Of a stretch of 64,000 nucleotides of DNA, positions 1 through 8,444 are shown piece after piece. Position 1 is the stretch's first letter; every line of letters starts with the position of its first letter. Origin of the DNA: Janthinobacterium sp. ROICE36. GTDB lineage: Bacteria > Pseudomonadota > Gammaproteobacteria > Burkholderiales > Burkholderiaceae_D. The stretch spans positions 62,001-126,000 of the forward strand of contig NZ_PEBS01000005.1 of the NCBI RefSeq assembly GCF_002869965.1. Direction: 5' to 3'. Both the position numbers and the translations under genes were made by a program. The notes beneath the pieces are model-generated. The model had not been told where the DNA came from. It was given only the letters and a program-made list of their open reading frames with translations, and did not search any database.

Positions 1-157
1 TAAAGGCGAAGTCGAGGAAACCGGCGCCAGAGAATGCGCTGGTGTCGATTTCCACGTGGTAGCCGAGCGGGTCCGCCAGCGCCAGACTGCTGCTGGCGGC
101 CAGCACGGCGGCCAGCACGGCGCGACGCAGGGTCAGATGTAATGTCGTAGTCAACAT
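1..157 (-). CDS. PEP-CTERM family secreted protein (NF038129-like), N-terminal part; runs off the window
   Basis: The gene reads from an ATG at 157 leftwards off the window edge, so only about 52 codons are visible. The N-terminus is a signal peptide: a short polar start, an Arg pair, and an Ala/Leu/Val-rich core ending in LALA before the mature start DPLGYHVEIDTSAFSG. The pattern YHVxIDTSxxSGxxxxLDFxF is typical of a family of short exported PEP-CTERM proteins (NF038129 type) common in Oxalobacteraceae. The C-terminal sorting signal lies outside the window, so that part is inferred from the family. The gene starts 9 bases after the nuclease gene stops and may be cotranscribed with it. Confidence 0.6.
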   Translation of the reverse strand, partial: MLTTTLHLTLRRAVLAAVLAASSSLALADPLGYHVEIDTSAFSGAGFLDFAF

Positions 158-166
158 GATGCTTCC

Positions 167-3166
167 TTAGAAGTTGCCGGCAAAAATGCTGGCGGAATAA
201 TGGATCGTCACTTTGGACGGATTGGTAAAACTGACCGCGAACGAGGCTGTAGCACCGGGCGCCAGGCTGGCCGCATTGACGGTGACGTAAGCGGCGCCCG
301 CATGGCTGCCCGTGGCATTGGCCAGGCTGACGCCGGCCGGCAAGCCGCCAAACACCACCTGGAACGGACCGCTGATGGCCGTCGTGCCCGTGTTGGTGAA
401 AGCAAACGTCCCCGTGTACTTTTGCGTCACGCGGTTGAACGTCATTCCCGAACTGGCTTGCGCAACGTCGGCCGTGATGTCGCGCAAGGCGGGCTGCAAG
501 TCCAGGCTGACGACGACAGGATCGTGATCCGAGGCGCGGTAGGGCAAGGCGTTGTACAGGTCTTGCGGCTTGGCCGAGTCGATGTTGTAATCGATCACCT
601 CCGGCTCGTCTGCATTCACATGCCATTCGGCCACCCCCGCCACTTGCGGGCTCAGCGAAGCGCTGGCCAGCGCATGGTCGAGGTAGCCGCTCTGGCCGCC
701 GAAGACATATGAATACGGCACGCCCGACGGACGCACGAAACGCTCGAGCTCATTGACAAAGCCGGCGCCCGTGATGACCTGGATCGGGTCTTCCGCGCCA
801 TACGAGTTGAGGTCGCCGATGACCAGCACGTCGGCGTCGCCGGCGGCGGCAGCCACCTGCGGCACGAAGCTGCCCACCAGGCGCTGTGCTTGCTGCACGC
901 GGGTAGCGTTCCAGCAACTCTGGCTATCATTCTGGTCAGCGTCCAGCCCGCTCGACGGACAACTGCCCTTCGATTTCAGGTGGTTGACGACCAGCGAGAA
1001 TTTCTCGCCATTCGCGGCACGGAAGGTCTGCGCCATCGGCGGACGGTTGTTGATGGCGTTGGCGTCCGACAAAGCGCCGCCCACCAGGCCCAGCTTGGCA
1101 GGCTTGTAGATCATGGCCACGCGGATGGCGTCCGTGCCGGTGGCGGCCGGTTTCGGCACCACGGCATACGTGACGCCGCCGATGGCCGCGTTGAGTTGCT
1201 CGACCAGATAGGTGACGGCTATTTCGCCATTGTTCTGGATTTCCATCAAGCCCACCACGTCCGCGTCGATGGCTTGCAGTTCGGCCACAATCTTGTCGCG
1301 CTGGCGCACGAACTCGGCCAGGTTGTCGGCGCCGCGGCAATTGCTCTTGGTGGTCGAAGTGCCCAAAGTACAACCCTGACCCGTCTGGCCAAAGACATTG
1401 CTGCCATTGGTAAAGGTCGTAAAGAAGTTCAGCACATTGGCACTGGCCACCTTGACGTTGCCGGACGGCAGTTCCGGACTGCCCGTGCGCGGATTGTCGC
1501 GCGAAAACTGTGGCGCCTGCGTCGGCTGCAGTTTATATGCGGCGCCACCGCCGCCGATGGCGCCAAAATCCACCACGCCCGTCAAGTCGGACAGCGTATC
1601 GCCGCTGCGCACGGTGCCATCCTGGCCGATGTACGGAATCGTGGGCGGCGTGACGAAAATGCCATCATCGAGCACGATCAGGTTGTTCGCATTAGCGGCG
1701 ATCAAGGCTTGCGCTTCGTTTGATCCGGCTGGATAACGGTTGGTCGGCACTTCGCGCCGGCCCGCCGACAGGCTCAATTCGCCGCGCGCGCCCAGATAGG
1801 CGTTTTGCGACACAGTCAACGGTTGCGTAAAGCGCACCAGCATGCCTTCCACGGCAGCCAGATTGTCGTTCGGCAAGGTCACGTTGGCCGGTACGATGCT
1901 GTGGCCCGCGCTTTGCGTGAGGATGGCCGTCACGTCCTTCAATTCCGTGTAGGAATTTTTCGCGCCCGTCGGGGTGTACTCGAACACCGTGCCCGTCACG
2001 CGCACCAGTTCGCCCGGCTGCACGGTGGTGGCCGTCGCGCCCGTGTACACGAAGATGCCGTCTGAGGTCGAAGGGTCGCCGTCACCGGCCGCGTCCTGGA
2101 TGAAGAAGCCCGTACCCACTTTCAGGGTCACCACGCCCTGCGTCGTCTGCACGGCATTGGCGTAGGGGCTGGCCGCGCCACTGCCCTGGATTTGCGGAAT
2201 CGTGTGGCTGATGGCGGCCAGGCCTTGCACGGCGACATCGATCTTGCAGCTGGTGCTTTGCTGCTGGTCATTGCTGAAATTCACGATGACGGGATAATTG
2301 CCCACCGGCACGCCAGCGGCCACCAGCAGGCTGACCATGGCACTCTCACCGGCCACGCCGGCGGCACTGAAATTGGCCAGGCTGATGCCGGCCACGGCGG
2401 GTGACGTCACGCTTGCCGCGTTCACGATGCCGTCCACATCAGAGGCGCGCAGCACGGCGCTGCCGCCATTACCCACGGCCAGCGCCAGACTGGCGGGGCA
2501 GCTGGTTATGATCTGGTGCACAACGGGGCCACCGCACACATGCAGCGGCGATGCCGTATTGCGCGGCGTCACGCTGCCGCTGGCAAAGTCGGCGCCGTTG
2601 TCGTCCGTGTCGCCACAGCCGCCATTCGCGCGCGCTATCGACAGGGTATTCGATGGCGCGGGCGCCACGTTGCCCTCGAAGCCGTTGGCCGTACCAAAAC
2701 CGACCAGGTCGACGACGCTGGCACCCGTGGGGCTCACGCCCGTTTGCGCCGTCTTGCTATTGCTCAGTAACACCTTGCCCGCCGTGCCCGACATGGCCAC
2801 ACTGCCGCTGGCGTCCGGTGTGGGCAGCGCCGCCGTACCGCCAGCGCCTTTGGCTTGCTGGACCAGCAGATACTGGCCGGCTTGCAAATCGATAGCCGGC
2901 AAGGCCGTCACGGACCAGCTCGAACCTGCAGCTGACGCGTATTGCACGCTCCAGTTATTCAAATTGACCGGACTGGCGCCCCGGTTGAAAACTTCGATGA
3001 AGTCATTGGTATATACAGCGCCGCCATTGCCGCCACCGCCATACACCTGGCTGATGACGATATCGGAAGCAGCCAGGGCCACGGTTGACAGGGACAGGCT
3101 GGCCAGCAGCGTGGCCATGACGGTCAGGCGCAAGGGCGTGCGCAAAGAGGAAAGCGAGGTGTGCAT
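167..3166 (-). CDS. ExeM/NucH-family extracellular endonuclease with lamin-tail domain
   Basis: This encodes a large secreted nuclease of 999 residues. Residues 1-33 form a signal peptide ending in STVALAA. A lamin-tail domain follows (SDIVISQVYGGGGNGG onward, to about residue 170), then a middle beta-rich region. From about residue 572 to 885 there is an endonuclease/exonuclease/phosphatase domain with VVNHLKSKGS, GDLNSYGAEDP and the terminal SDHDPVVV motif (catalytic-type His881). The last 100 residues look like a beta-sandwich. The family degrades extracellular DNA and often shapes biofilm matrix. I chose the ATG at 3166 because the signal peptide begins there; a longer frame upstream adds only non-signal sequence. 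No PEP-CTERM tail is present. Confidence 0.85.
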   Translation of the reverse strand: MHTSLSSLRTPLRLTVMATLLASLSLSTVALAASDIVISQVYGGGGNGGAVYTNDFIEVFNRGASPVNLNNWSVQYASAAGSSWSVTALPAIDLQAGQYLLVQQAKGAGGTAALPTPDASGSVAMSGTAGKVLLSNSKTAQTGVSPTGASVVDLVGFGTANGFEGNVAPAPSNTLSIARANGGCGDTDDNGADFASGSVTPRNTASPLHVCGGPVVHQIITSCPASLALAVGNGGSAVLRASDVDGIVNAASVTSPAVAGISLANFSAAGVAGESAMVSLLVAAGVPVGNYPVIVNFSNDQQQSTSCKIDVAVQGLAAISHTIPQIQGSGAASPYANAVQTTQGVVTLKVGTGFFIQDAAGDGDPSTSDGIFVYTGATATTVQPGELVRVTGTVFEYTPTGAKNSYTELKDVTAILTQSAGHSIVPANVTLPNDNLAAVEGMLVRFTQPLTVSQNAYLGARGELSLSAGRREVPTNRYPAGSNEAQALIAANANNLIVLDDGIFVTPPTIPYIGQDGTVRSGDTLSDLTGVVDFGAIGGGGAAYKLQPTQAPQFSRDNPRTGSPELPSGNVKVASANVLNFFTTFTNGSNVFGQTGQGCTLGTSTTKSNCRGADNLAEFVRQRDKIVAELQAIDADVVGLMEIQNNGEIAVTYLVEQLNAAIGGVTYAVVPKPAATGTDAIRVAMIYKPAKLGLVGGALSDANAINNRPPMAQTFRAANGEKFSLVVNHLKSKGSCPSSGLDADQNDSQSCWNATRVQQAQRLVGSFVPQVAAAAGDADVLVIGDLNSYGAEDPIQVITGAGFVNELERFVRPSGVPYSYVFGGQSGYLDHALASASLSPQVAGVAEWHVNADEPEVIDYNIDSAKPQDLYNALPYRASDHDPVVVSLDLQPALRDITADVAQASSGMTFNRVTQKYTGTFAFTNTGTTAISGPFQVVFGGLPAGVSLANATGSHAGAAYVTVNAASLAPGATASFAVSFTNPSKVTIHYSASIFAGNF

Positions 3167-3617
3167 GGAGATCCCGGTCAGTAAAAAAATGGCGCCAGCT
3201 CCAACAGGCGGGCCGGCGCACCACAATGAACAAAAGCATTTCAGACTTGTTATTTGCATATTAAAGACCGGGGATGACGACTTGATGACATTTGATTAAG
3301 CCGAATGGCGTAAATACGCCATCTGCAGCATCTAGAAAAGTAACTGATCAACAACAAATAATTCATCTCATTCATTGAAGGAATGCATTGAGAGGAAAAA
3401 TGTGATATATTTCAGGCAAATAAGTTTTAATCCTGACAAGGGATTAGCGCTTTAAAGTAATATGCAGTAAAGACCGCAGGAGCAGGCTCCACCCACGCCC
3501 GCAACTTGATTTTCCGATTCGGCGATGCCCACAAAGGCGGCATCGTTAGAGCCGGCAAAAATCCCATCCTGACAGCAGGCGCACTGGCGCACGGGATGCA
3601 CTCTTAAGAGACCAGCT
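3167..3617. other. Divergent intergenic region with hairpins, no gene seen
   Basis: This 450-base stretch separates the minus-strand nuclease from the plus-strand PEP-CTERM gene and must hold both promoters. It is AT-rich from about 3240 to 3450. A small hairpin (TAATCC/GGATTA) lies at about 3428-3447, and a 7-bp stem CGATGCC/GGCATCG with a 9-base loop lies at 3523-3545 in the probable leader of the plus-strand gene. I could not match the leader to a known riboswitch. A minus-strand open frame across 3452-3799 overlaps the PEP-CTERM gene and has no recognisable features. Confidence 0.5.
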
Positions 3618-4361
3618 ATGTTAAAACCCATCACCAGACTCCCCATGCGTGCCCTGGTTATTGCTGCGGCGCTAGCGCTGTGCGGCGGTTCAGCCCAGGC
3701 ACAAAGTGCCCAACAGCAGTCAAACACGGACGACAAAGGCTGCCAGGCAAACACATCCGGCGCCAGCGGCAAGGCCAATGAGGCTGACTTCGACGGCACT
3801 TACAGTGCTTGCAGCCTAGTCAATGGCTTCATCGGCTTTGGCGCGCGCACCAACGATGGCACGAACCAGACGCCTGAGTTCAGCCTGGGTGAGTCAGACC
3901 AGGTGCTGCGCCACCCGCAATTCCCCAACAAGGACCATCGCCTGGCGAACCTGCTGGCGCAACAGGGCGGCAGCGGCAGCGAAGGTGGCTTGCGCACCGG
4001 TCGTGCCGGCGGCGAATACCGCTTCGGCACGCGTGACTTCGTATCTGTACAAGAAAGTCAACCAACAGATGGTGCGGACGGCTATCATGGCGCGCCACGC
4101 GCATATGCTGGCGCACGCAGCGAGTATGCGCCATTTGTGAGCTCATCCAGTCGCGAGGCCGGTTCGCCCGCCGGTGGCGGTGGCGGTGGCGGCGTAGGCG
4201 GTGGCGGCGTGGGCGGCGGCATTGATGGCGGCAGCAACGGCGGCAGCCTCGTGCCACCCGTCACTCCGGCAGTACCTGAACCGGAAACCTGGGCCATGCT
4301 GATGGTAGGGCTCGGCTTGCTGGCATTTGCCGGACGCCGCAAGGCAGCTCACAAAGCATAA
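3618..4361 (+). CDS. PEP-CTERM sorting-domain protein with Gly-rich linker
   Basis: This is an exported protein of 247 residues. The N-terminus is a signal peptide (about residues 1-29, ending in GSAQAQS). The middle is low-complexity and polar. Residues about 180-210 are almost pure Gly with Ser and Val, and the protein ends with a PEP-CTERM tripartite signal: AVPEPETWAML, a hydrophobic segment, and the basic tail GRRKAAHKA. Such tails are recognised and cleaved by exosortases, so this is a candidate substrate of the exosortase B encoded at 26376. The function of the mature domain is unknown. It is one of only two plus-strand genes here and ends at a bidirectional terminator. An internal Met at residue 10 is an alternative start. 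Confidence 0.8.
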   Translation: MLKPITRLPMRALVIAAALALCGGSAQAQSAQQQSNTDDKGCQANTSGASGKANEADFDGTYSACSLVNGFIGFGARTNDGTNQTPEFSLGESDQVLRHPQFPNKDHRLANLLAQQGGSGSEGGLRTGRAGGEYRFGTRDFVSVQESQPTDGADGYHGAPRAYAGARSEYAPFVSSSSREAGSPAGGGGGGGVGGGGVGGGIDGGSNGGSLVPPVTPAVPEPETWAMLMVGLGLLAFAGRRKAAHKA

Positions 4362-4386
4362 AAAAAAGGCTTGCAAGAGCCTTTTT
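4362..4386. terminator. Bidirectional intrinsic terminator
   Basis: AAAAAGGCT and AGCCTTTTT form a 9-bp stem around a short loop, flanked by A and T runs on both sides. It sits between two convergent genes, the PEP-CTERM gene on the plus strand and the TIGR03790 gene on the minus strand, and can stop transcription from both. Confidence 0.8.
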
Positions 4387-4407
4387 CTTCCTCTGTGGAT
4401 GACGGCT

Positions 4408-5436
4408 TCAGCGCCGGTAAGCGGCGTAGGGCGCGGCCAGCGGATCACCGATGAACAATCCCTGCGCCGGCCACGCCACACTTCCCCAGTACGCTTCAAG
4501 CGCCGTCATGCCCGTCAGGTAGCGCCGCAGCAATACCGTCGGATTAGGGAACTTTTGCCAGTAATTGCACGGTTCACTGACGGTACCGTAACTGGCCGTC
4601 GCGCCCGCCTCCAGCCAGCGTTGGCTGCTCATCTGCGCCGTCCCCTGCAGATCGCCGCCATACGACGTCAAGTGATCCGCCAATGCGCCCGGCAAGAAGC
4701 GCAAGGTATCGAGTTTGGCGACCTTGGCCATACCGGTCTGGTACACCATGATGTCTTGCGCGCCATCGAGCACATCCGCCTTCAGGTTCTTGACCGTCAA
4801 CTTGCGCTGGCGCACGATTCCTGCAGGTGGAAAAAAGGCGGCACGGCTGTTGCGCGCATTTTCGCTGGTGGTCAGATAATACGCGCTGGCAGTAGGCACG
4901 GAAAAACCGCTGACGGTCCCACGATCCACCACGGCCTTGGCCTCTTCCACAAAATCGATGGGCAGCAGGATGGACAGGCGCATGCCCATCTGCGTAAATG
5001 GTTGCGCAACATTGCTGTTGAAATATGTGCTGGGCTTGCCGGCGTCACACGTCTTCACGCACTGCCCAGCATCGTAGCCCAGGGTATAGGCGGAAGTGAT
5101 GGAGTTGCATTCGACCGCGTACGGCGCGCTCCATATCATCAGCACAGCCTGGATATGGGGCTTCAATTGCGCGTCGATCCGTTCCTTCAACTGCGCGAAC
5201 TGATCCATGCTGAGCTTGCGCGGGCGATTCGGAATATTCACGTGCACAACATTTTCAGGAGGGATGCTATGCGCCTGGCGGTAATATTCGCCCACCGCGA
5301 TGCTGTTCGGTTCGGCGTCATTGATCACGACAGCCAATTGCAGCGCATTCAGTCCTGAGGACATGGATGGCGCATCGGCATGTGCGATGCCGGCGGTCAG
5401 CGCCAGCGAAAGGAAGAGAGCTTTATGCAAGGTCAA
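4408..5436 (-). CDS. TIGR03790 family exported protein
   Basis: This encodes a 342-residue protein with a signal peptide (cleavage near GIAHA/DAPS). The mature part carries the conserved pattern of the TIGR03790 family: LAVVINDAEPNSIAVGEYY, then IPPENVVHVNIP, then a long conserved region with IWSAPYAVECNS and a late W-x-x-F-x-N-P block. The biochemical role is unknown. From memory, family members occur in genomes that also carry PEP-CTERM/exosortase systems, which fits the position beside the FxDxF genes. The start appears to be TTG at 5436, because no ATG precedes the hydrophobic core; the ribosome binding site is weak, so the start is uncertain. It is separated from the upstream PEP-CTERM gene by a terminator. 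Confidence 0.75.
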   Translation of the reverse strand: MTLHKALFLSLALTAGIAHADAPSMSSGLNALQLAVVINDAEPNSIAVGEYYRQAHSIPPENVVHVNIPNRPRKLSMDQFAQLKERIDAQLKPHIQAVLMIWSAPYAVECNSITSAYTLGYDAGQCVKTCDAGKPSTYFNSNVAQPFTQMGMRLSILLPIDFVEEAKAVVDRGTVSGFSVPTASAYYLTTSENARNSRAAFFPPAGIVRQRKLTVKNLKADVLDGAQDIMVYQTGMAKVAKLDTLRFLPGALADHLTSYGGDLQGTAQMSSQRWLEAGATASYGTVSEPCNYWQKFPNPTVLLRRYLTGMTALEAYWGSVAWPAQGLFIGDPLAAPYAAYRR

Positions 5437-5518
5437 TATCGTCGTTGAGGAAGGTCAAAGCAGCCATGCCGCAGCCACCAACTGAGCCTGACCATTATAG
5501 CGCCACGTCCACCCGCGG

Positions 5519-5547
5519 AAAAAAAACGGAGGCCGCAGCCTCCGTTT
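5519..5547 (-). terminator. Intrinsic terminator of the second FxDxF PEP-CTERM gene
   Basis: On the minus strand AAACGGAGGC and GCCTCCGTTT form a 10-bp stem with a 4-base loop, followed by a run of T residues. It lies 20 bases after the stop codon of the gene at 5567. Confidence 0.85.
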
Positions 5548-5566
5548 CATGTACAGAATTTTTTCT

Positions 5567-6145
5567 TCAGGCTTGCAGCTTGCGGCGGCGCGCCATGAAG
5601 CCGACCAAAGCCAGGCCCGCCAGCAACATGCCGTAGGTTTCCGGCTCCGGCACCGGCGTGACGGCCAGGATGCCACTATAACTGCCGCCAGTTGGCGAGG
5701 CCACATAACCGTCAATTTGCAGGAAGTAATTGCCAGCAGCCAAAGGCGTGGAACCGGACTGCAACGACCACGCCTGGTCTTGCGCCGTGAAATTGATCAG
5801 GTCAAGCGCGCCATGAAAAAGAATGCCGCTGGCATTGCCCAGGCTCAGACCGGTCAAGGTCAGGCCGGAATTGGCGCTCGGCTTGAGCGATGTCGCCAGC
5901 GCGCTCAGGTCGTTGAAGCCAGTTACGCTGAAGGTAAATTTGTCGCTGAAAAAGTTATTGCCCTCGCCGGCCAATTGGCCTGGCGCCAGCGAAAACGAGC
6001 CCAGCAGTTCGCTACTGGAATAATCAAGCAAGTCTTGCGTCAGATCTACCGTCGCGTGGCTGATGTCAACCGGCGCCGCTTGGGCTGCCACGCTGCTGCC
6101 GGCAAACATGGCGGCCACAAACAGGGATTTCAGGAATTTTTTCAT
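5567..6145 (-). CDS. FxDxF family PEP-CTERM protein
   Basis: This is an exported protein of 192 residues. It has a signal peptide (KKFLKSLFVAAMFAG to AAQA), a beta-rich middle domain containing the family hallmark NNFFSDKFTFSV (F-x-D-x-F), and a C-terminal sorting signal VPEPETYGMLLAG followed by a hydrophobic helix and ARRRKLQA. The family is predicted to be exported and then processed at the inner membrane by an exosortase. The ATG at 6145 was chosen because GGTGA lies 8 bases upstream; a TTG four codons earlier is less likely. The gene directly follows a paralogue at 6230 and ends at a strong terminator. Confidence 0.85.
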   Translation of the reverse strand: MKKFLKSLFVAAMFAGSSVAAQAAPVDISHATVDLTQDLLDYSSSELLGSFSLAPGQLAGEGNNFFSDKFTFSVTGFNDLSALATSLKPSANSGLTLTGLSLGNASGILFHGALDLINFTAQDQAWSLQSGSTPLAAGNYFLQIDGYVASPTGGSYSGILAVTPVPEPETYGMLLAGLALVGFMARRRKLQA

Positions 6146-6229
6146 ACTTTTCACCAAGATGACTGCAACTGACTCAGGCCAGCTGCGGGATGGAAACGCA
6201 AACGAAGATGCCTATCAGCCAGGCAAGGC

Positions 6230-6787
6230 TCAAGCCGCCTTCTGGCGACGGCGCGCCATGAAGCCCAGCAGGCCCAGGCCCGCCAGCAACATCGCATACG
6301 TGCCTGGCTCAGGCACGGCCGAAATCAGGCTGCCGTTCGCGCTGAAGGCTGCGCCCGTATTCGAGACCACGTTGCCGCTGACTTTCAAATAATAGGAACC
6401 AGCAGTCAGATTGGCATACGACAGGGTCCATTTGTCATCGATGCCGGTCAGCAACTGATCGCCGCCCAGCGACAAGGTATTGCCGACGCTGCTGTACAAG
6501 CCGAAACCCGTCAGGTTCAGGCCATTCGTCGCGCTGCTGCTGCGCGAGTTCAGTACCACGCTCAGGTCGCTGGCCTGCGCCACGTTGAACGTGAACAAGT
6601 CATTGAAAAAATTGCTCTTTTGATTGTTTTTGAACTTATCACCAAAGGTCAGCGAACCGCCAGATGCCAGATTGACGGCGCCAGCCGTGGAACTGATGTC
6701 GACAGGCGCGGCAAAGGCTGCCTGGGCGAACAAAGCTGAACCGGCAAAGGCCAGCGCGGCCAGCACCGAATACGTATTTTTCTTCAT
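6230..6787 (-). CDS. FxDxF family PEP-CTERM protein (paralogue)
   Basis: This 185-residue exported protein is a paralogue of the next gene downstream. It has a signal peptide (KKNTYSVLAALAFAGS to AAFA), the F-x-D-x-F motif in NFFNDLFTFNV, and the tail VPEPGTYAMLLAGLGLLG followed by MARRRQKAA. The pair sits at the 3' end of the exopolysaccharide locus, just after manC. A promoter-like sequence at 6858-6887 and a long perfect inverted repeat in the leader suggest it is transcribed independently of the sugar genes. The ATG at 6787 starts directly at the signal peptide. Confidence 0.85.
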   Translation of the reverse strand: MKKNTYSVLAALAFAGSALFAQAAFAAPVDISSTAGAVNLASGGSLTFGDKFKNNQKSNFFNDLFTFNVAQASDLSVVLNSRSSSATNGLNLTGFGLYSSVGNTLSLGGDQLLTGIDDKWTLSYANLTAGSYYLKVSGNVVSNTGAAFSANGSLISAVPEPGTYAMLLAGLGLLGFMARRRQKAA

Positions 6788-6806
6788 GCTATTCCACTGA
6801 ACGTGA

Positions 6807-6832
6807 ATGCGGACGCGCCAGCGCGTCCGCAT
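6807..6832 (-). repeat. Perfect inverted repeat in the leader of the FxDxF gene
   Basis: ATGCGGACGCG and CGCGTCCGCAT form an 11-bp GC-rich stem with a 4-base loop. It lies 20 bases upstream of the FxDxF start codon and downstream of the predicted promoter, so it would be in the 5' untranslated RNA. No T-run follows on either strand, so it is not a standard terminator. Confidence 0.6.
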
Positions 6833-6857
6833 GAGTTATTTGATCAAACCAGGCAGA

Positions 6858-6887
6858 ATCATAGCATAAAGTAATTTTTTGTGTTAA
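6858..6887 (-). promoter_or_regulatory. Predicted sigma-70 promoter of the FxDxF PEP-CTERM genes
   Basis: On the minus strand a -35 box TTAACA and a -10 box TATGAT are separated by 18 bases in an AT-rich stretch. They lie about 70-100 bases upstream of the ATG at 6787. Confidence 0.5.
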
Positions 6888-6969
6888 CTATTGTTTAATT
6901 GAAAGTTACTTTATAGCATCATTCTTCAAGACAATAGTTTCACGGGGCGAATATCGTAAAAACCACGCG

Positions 6970-8424
6970 TCAGGCGCGCTGGTAAACATCCTCCAGCCGC
7001 ACGATGTCGTCTTCACCCAGGTAGCTGCCCGATTGCACCTCAATCAGGTGCAAAGGCAACTTGCCCGGGTTTTCCAGCCGGTGCGTCATGCCAATGGGGA
7101 TGTAGGTCGATTCGTTTTCCGTCAGCAAGGTCACCTTGTCGCCGCAAGTTACACTAGCCGTACCGCTCACCACCACCCAGTGTTCGGCGCGGTGGTGGTG
7201 CATCTGCAGAGACAGCTTGCCGCCAGGATTGACGGTGATGCGCTTGACCTGGAAGCGCTCGCCGATATCAATGCCTTCATAGCTGCCCCACGGGCGGTAC
7301 ACCTTGCGATGCTGCACGTGTTCGCTTCGCCCCGCCTGCTTCAAGTGATCGACCACCTGTTTCACGCGCTGTACCTGGTCCTTGTGCGCCACCAGGATGG
7401 CGTCGTCCGTTTCCACGACGATCAAGTCCTGCACGCCCAGCACGGCCACCATGCGGCGCTCGGCGCGCACCAGGCAATTGCTCACGCCATCGAGATACAC
7501 ATCGCCGCGCACCACGTTACCGTTGACATCTCCCTGCTGCACTTCCCACAATGCCGACCAGGAACCCACATCGCTCCAACCGATGGCAGCCGGCAGCACC
7601 ACCGCATACGCCGTATGCTCCATGACGGCGTAGTCGATCGAATCCGATGGACAAGCGGCGAAGGCCTGCTCTTCCAGGCGGCAGAAATCGAGGTCGCGGT
7701 AGCCGTCGCGCACGGCTGCCTCGCAGGAGGCCAGCATGGCCGGCTGAAATTGTCCCAGCTCGCCAAGATAACGCTCAGCGAGGAACATAAACATGCCGCT
7801 GTTCCAGAAATAATTACCGGCGGCGAGGAACGACTGCGCCGTGGCGAGATCGGGCTTTTCCACGAAACGCTCGACCCGGCAGCCCGCCCCACCCGTGCTC
7901 ACGGGCGCGCCACTGCGGATATAGCCATACCCCGTTTCCGGCGCCGTTGGCACGATGCCGAAAGTGGCCAGGGCGCCATCGGACGCGAGCAGCGCCGCCT
8001 TGGCGATGGCCTCGTGAAACGCAGCCACATCGGTAATGACATGGTCGGCCGGCAAGACCAGCATCAGGGCCTGCGGGTCGATGGCCAGCAGATATTGCGC
8101 AGCCACGGCCACGGCAGGCGCCGTGTTGCGTCCCACCGGTTCCAGTAAAATCCCCAGCGGTGTCAGTCCGATCTCGCGCAATTGCTCGGCCACCATGAAG
8201 CGGTGCTCATTGCCACATACCACCAGCGGCGGCATGACGTCAAAACCAGCCAGTCCGCTATCGCCGGCACGGCGGTTCGGCAGGCTGCTCACGCGTAGGG
8301 CAGTTTCCTGCAGCATGGTCTTGTCCGTTACCAGCGGCAACAACTGCTTGGGTAGCACGGCGCGCGACAGCGGCCATAAACGGGTGCCCGAACCGCCGGA
8401 CAGGATGACTGGATAAATTTTCAT
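6970..8424 (-). CDS. manC: Mannose-1-phosphate guanylyltransferase / mannose-6-phosphate isomerase
   Basis: This is a bifunctional ManC/CpsB-type enzyme of 484 residues, usual for the family. It makes GDP-mannose from mannose-1-phosphate and GTP and also isomerises fructose-6-phosphate to mannose-6-phosphate. The nucleotidyltransferase signature LSGGSGTRLWPLSR is near residue 10, and FVEKPDLATAQSFL is the second active-site block. The C-terminal cupin isomerase domain holds RPWGSYEGID and QMHHHRAEHWVVVSG with its metal-binding His cluster. It is the last sugar gene of the locus, 20 bases after the pyrophosphorylase gene, and supplies the substrate of the AlgD-type dehydrogenase at 10893. The ATG at 8424 was preferred over an upstream TTG. 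Confidence 0.92.
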   Translation of the reverse strand: MKIYPVILSGGSGTRLWPLSRAVLPKQLLPLVTDKTMLQETALRVSSLPNRRAGDSGLAGFDVMPPLVVCGNEHRFMVAEQLREIGLTPLGILLEPVGRNTAPAVAVAAQYLLAIDPQALMLVLPADHVITDVAAFHEAIAKAALLASDGALATFGIVPTAPETGYGYIRSGAPVSTGGAGCRVERFVEKPDLATAQSFLAAGNYFWNSGMFMFLAERYLGELGQFQPAMLASCEAAVRDGYRDLDFCRLEEQAFAACPSDSIDYAVMEHTAYAVVLPAAIGWSDVGSWSALWEVQQGDVNGNVVRGDVYLDGVSNCLVRAERRMVAVLGVQDLIVVETDDAILVAHKDQVQRVKQVVDHLKQAGRSEHVQHRKVYRPWGSYEGIDIGERFQVKRITVNPGGKLSLQMHHHRAEHWVVVSGTASVTCGDKVTLLTENESTYIPIGMTHRLENPGKLPLHLIEVQSGSYLGEDDIVRLEDVYQRA

Positions 8425-8444
8425 GGTTTCATTTGGCAAACAGT

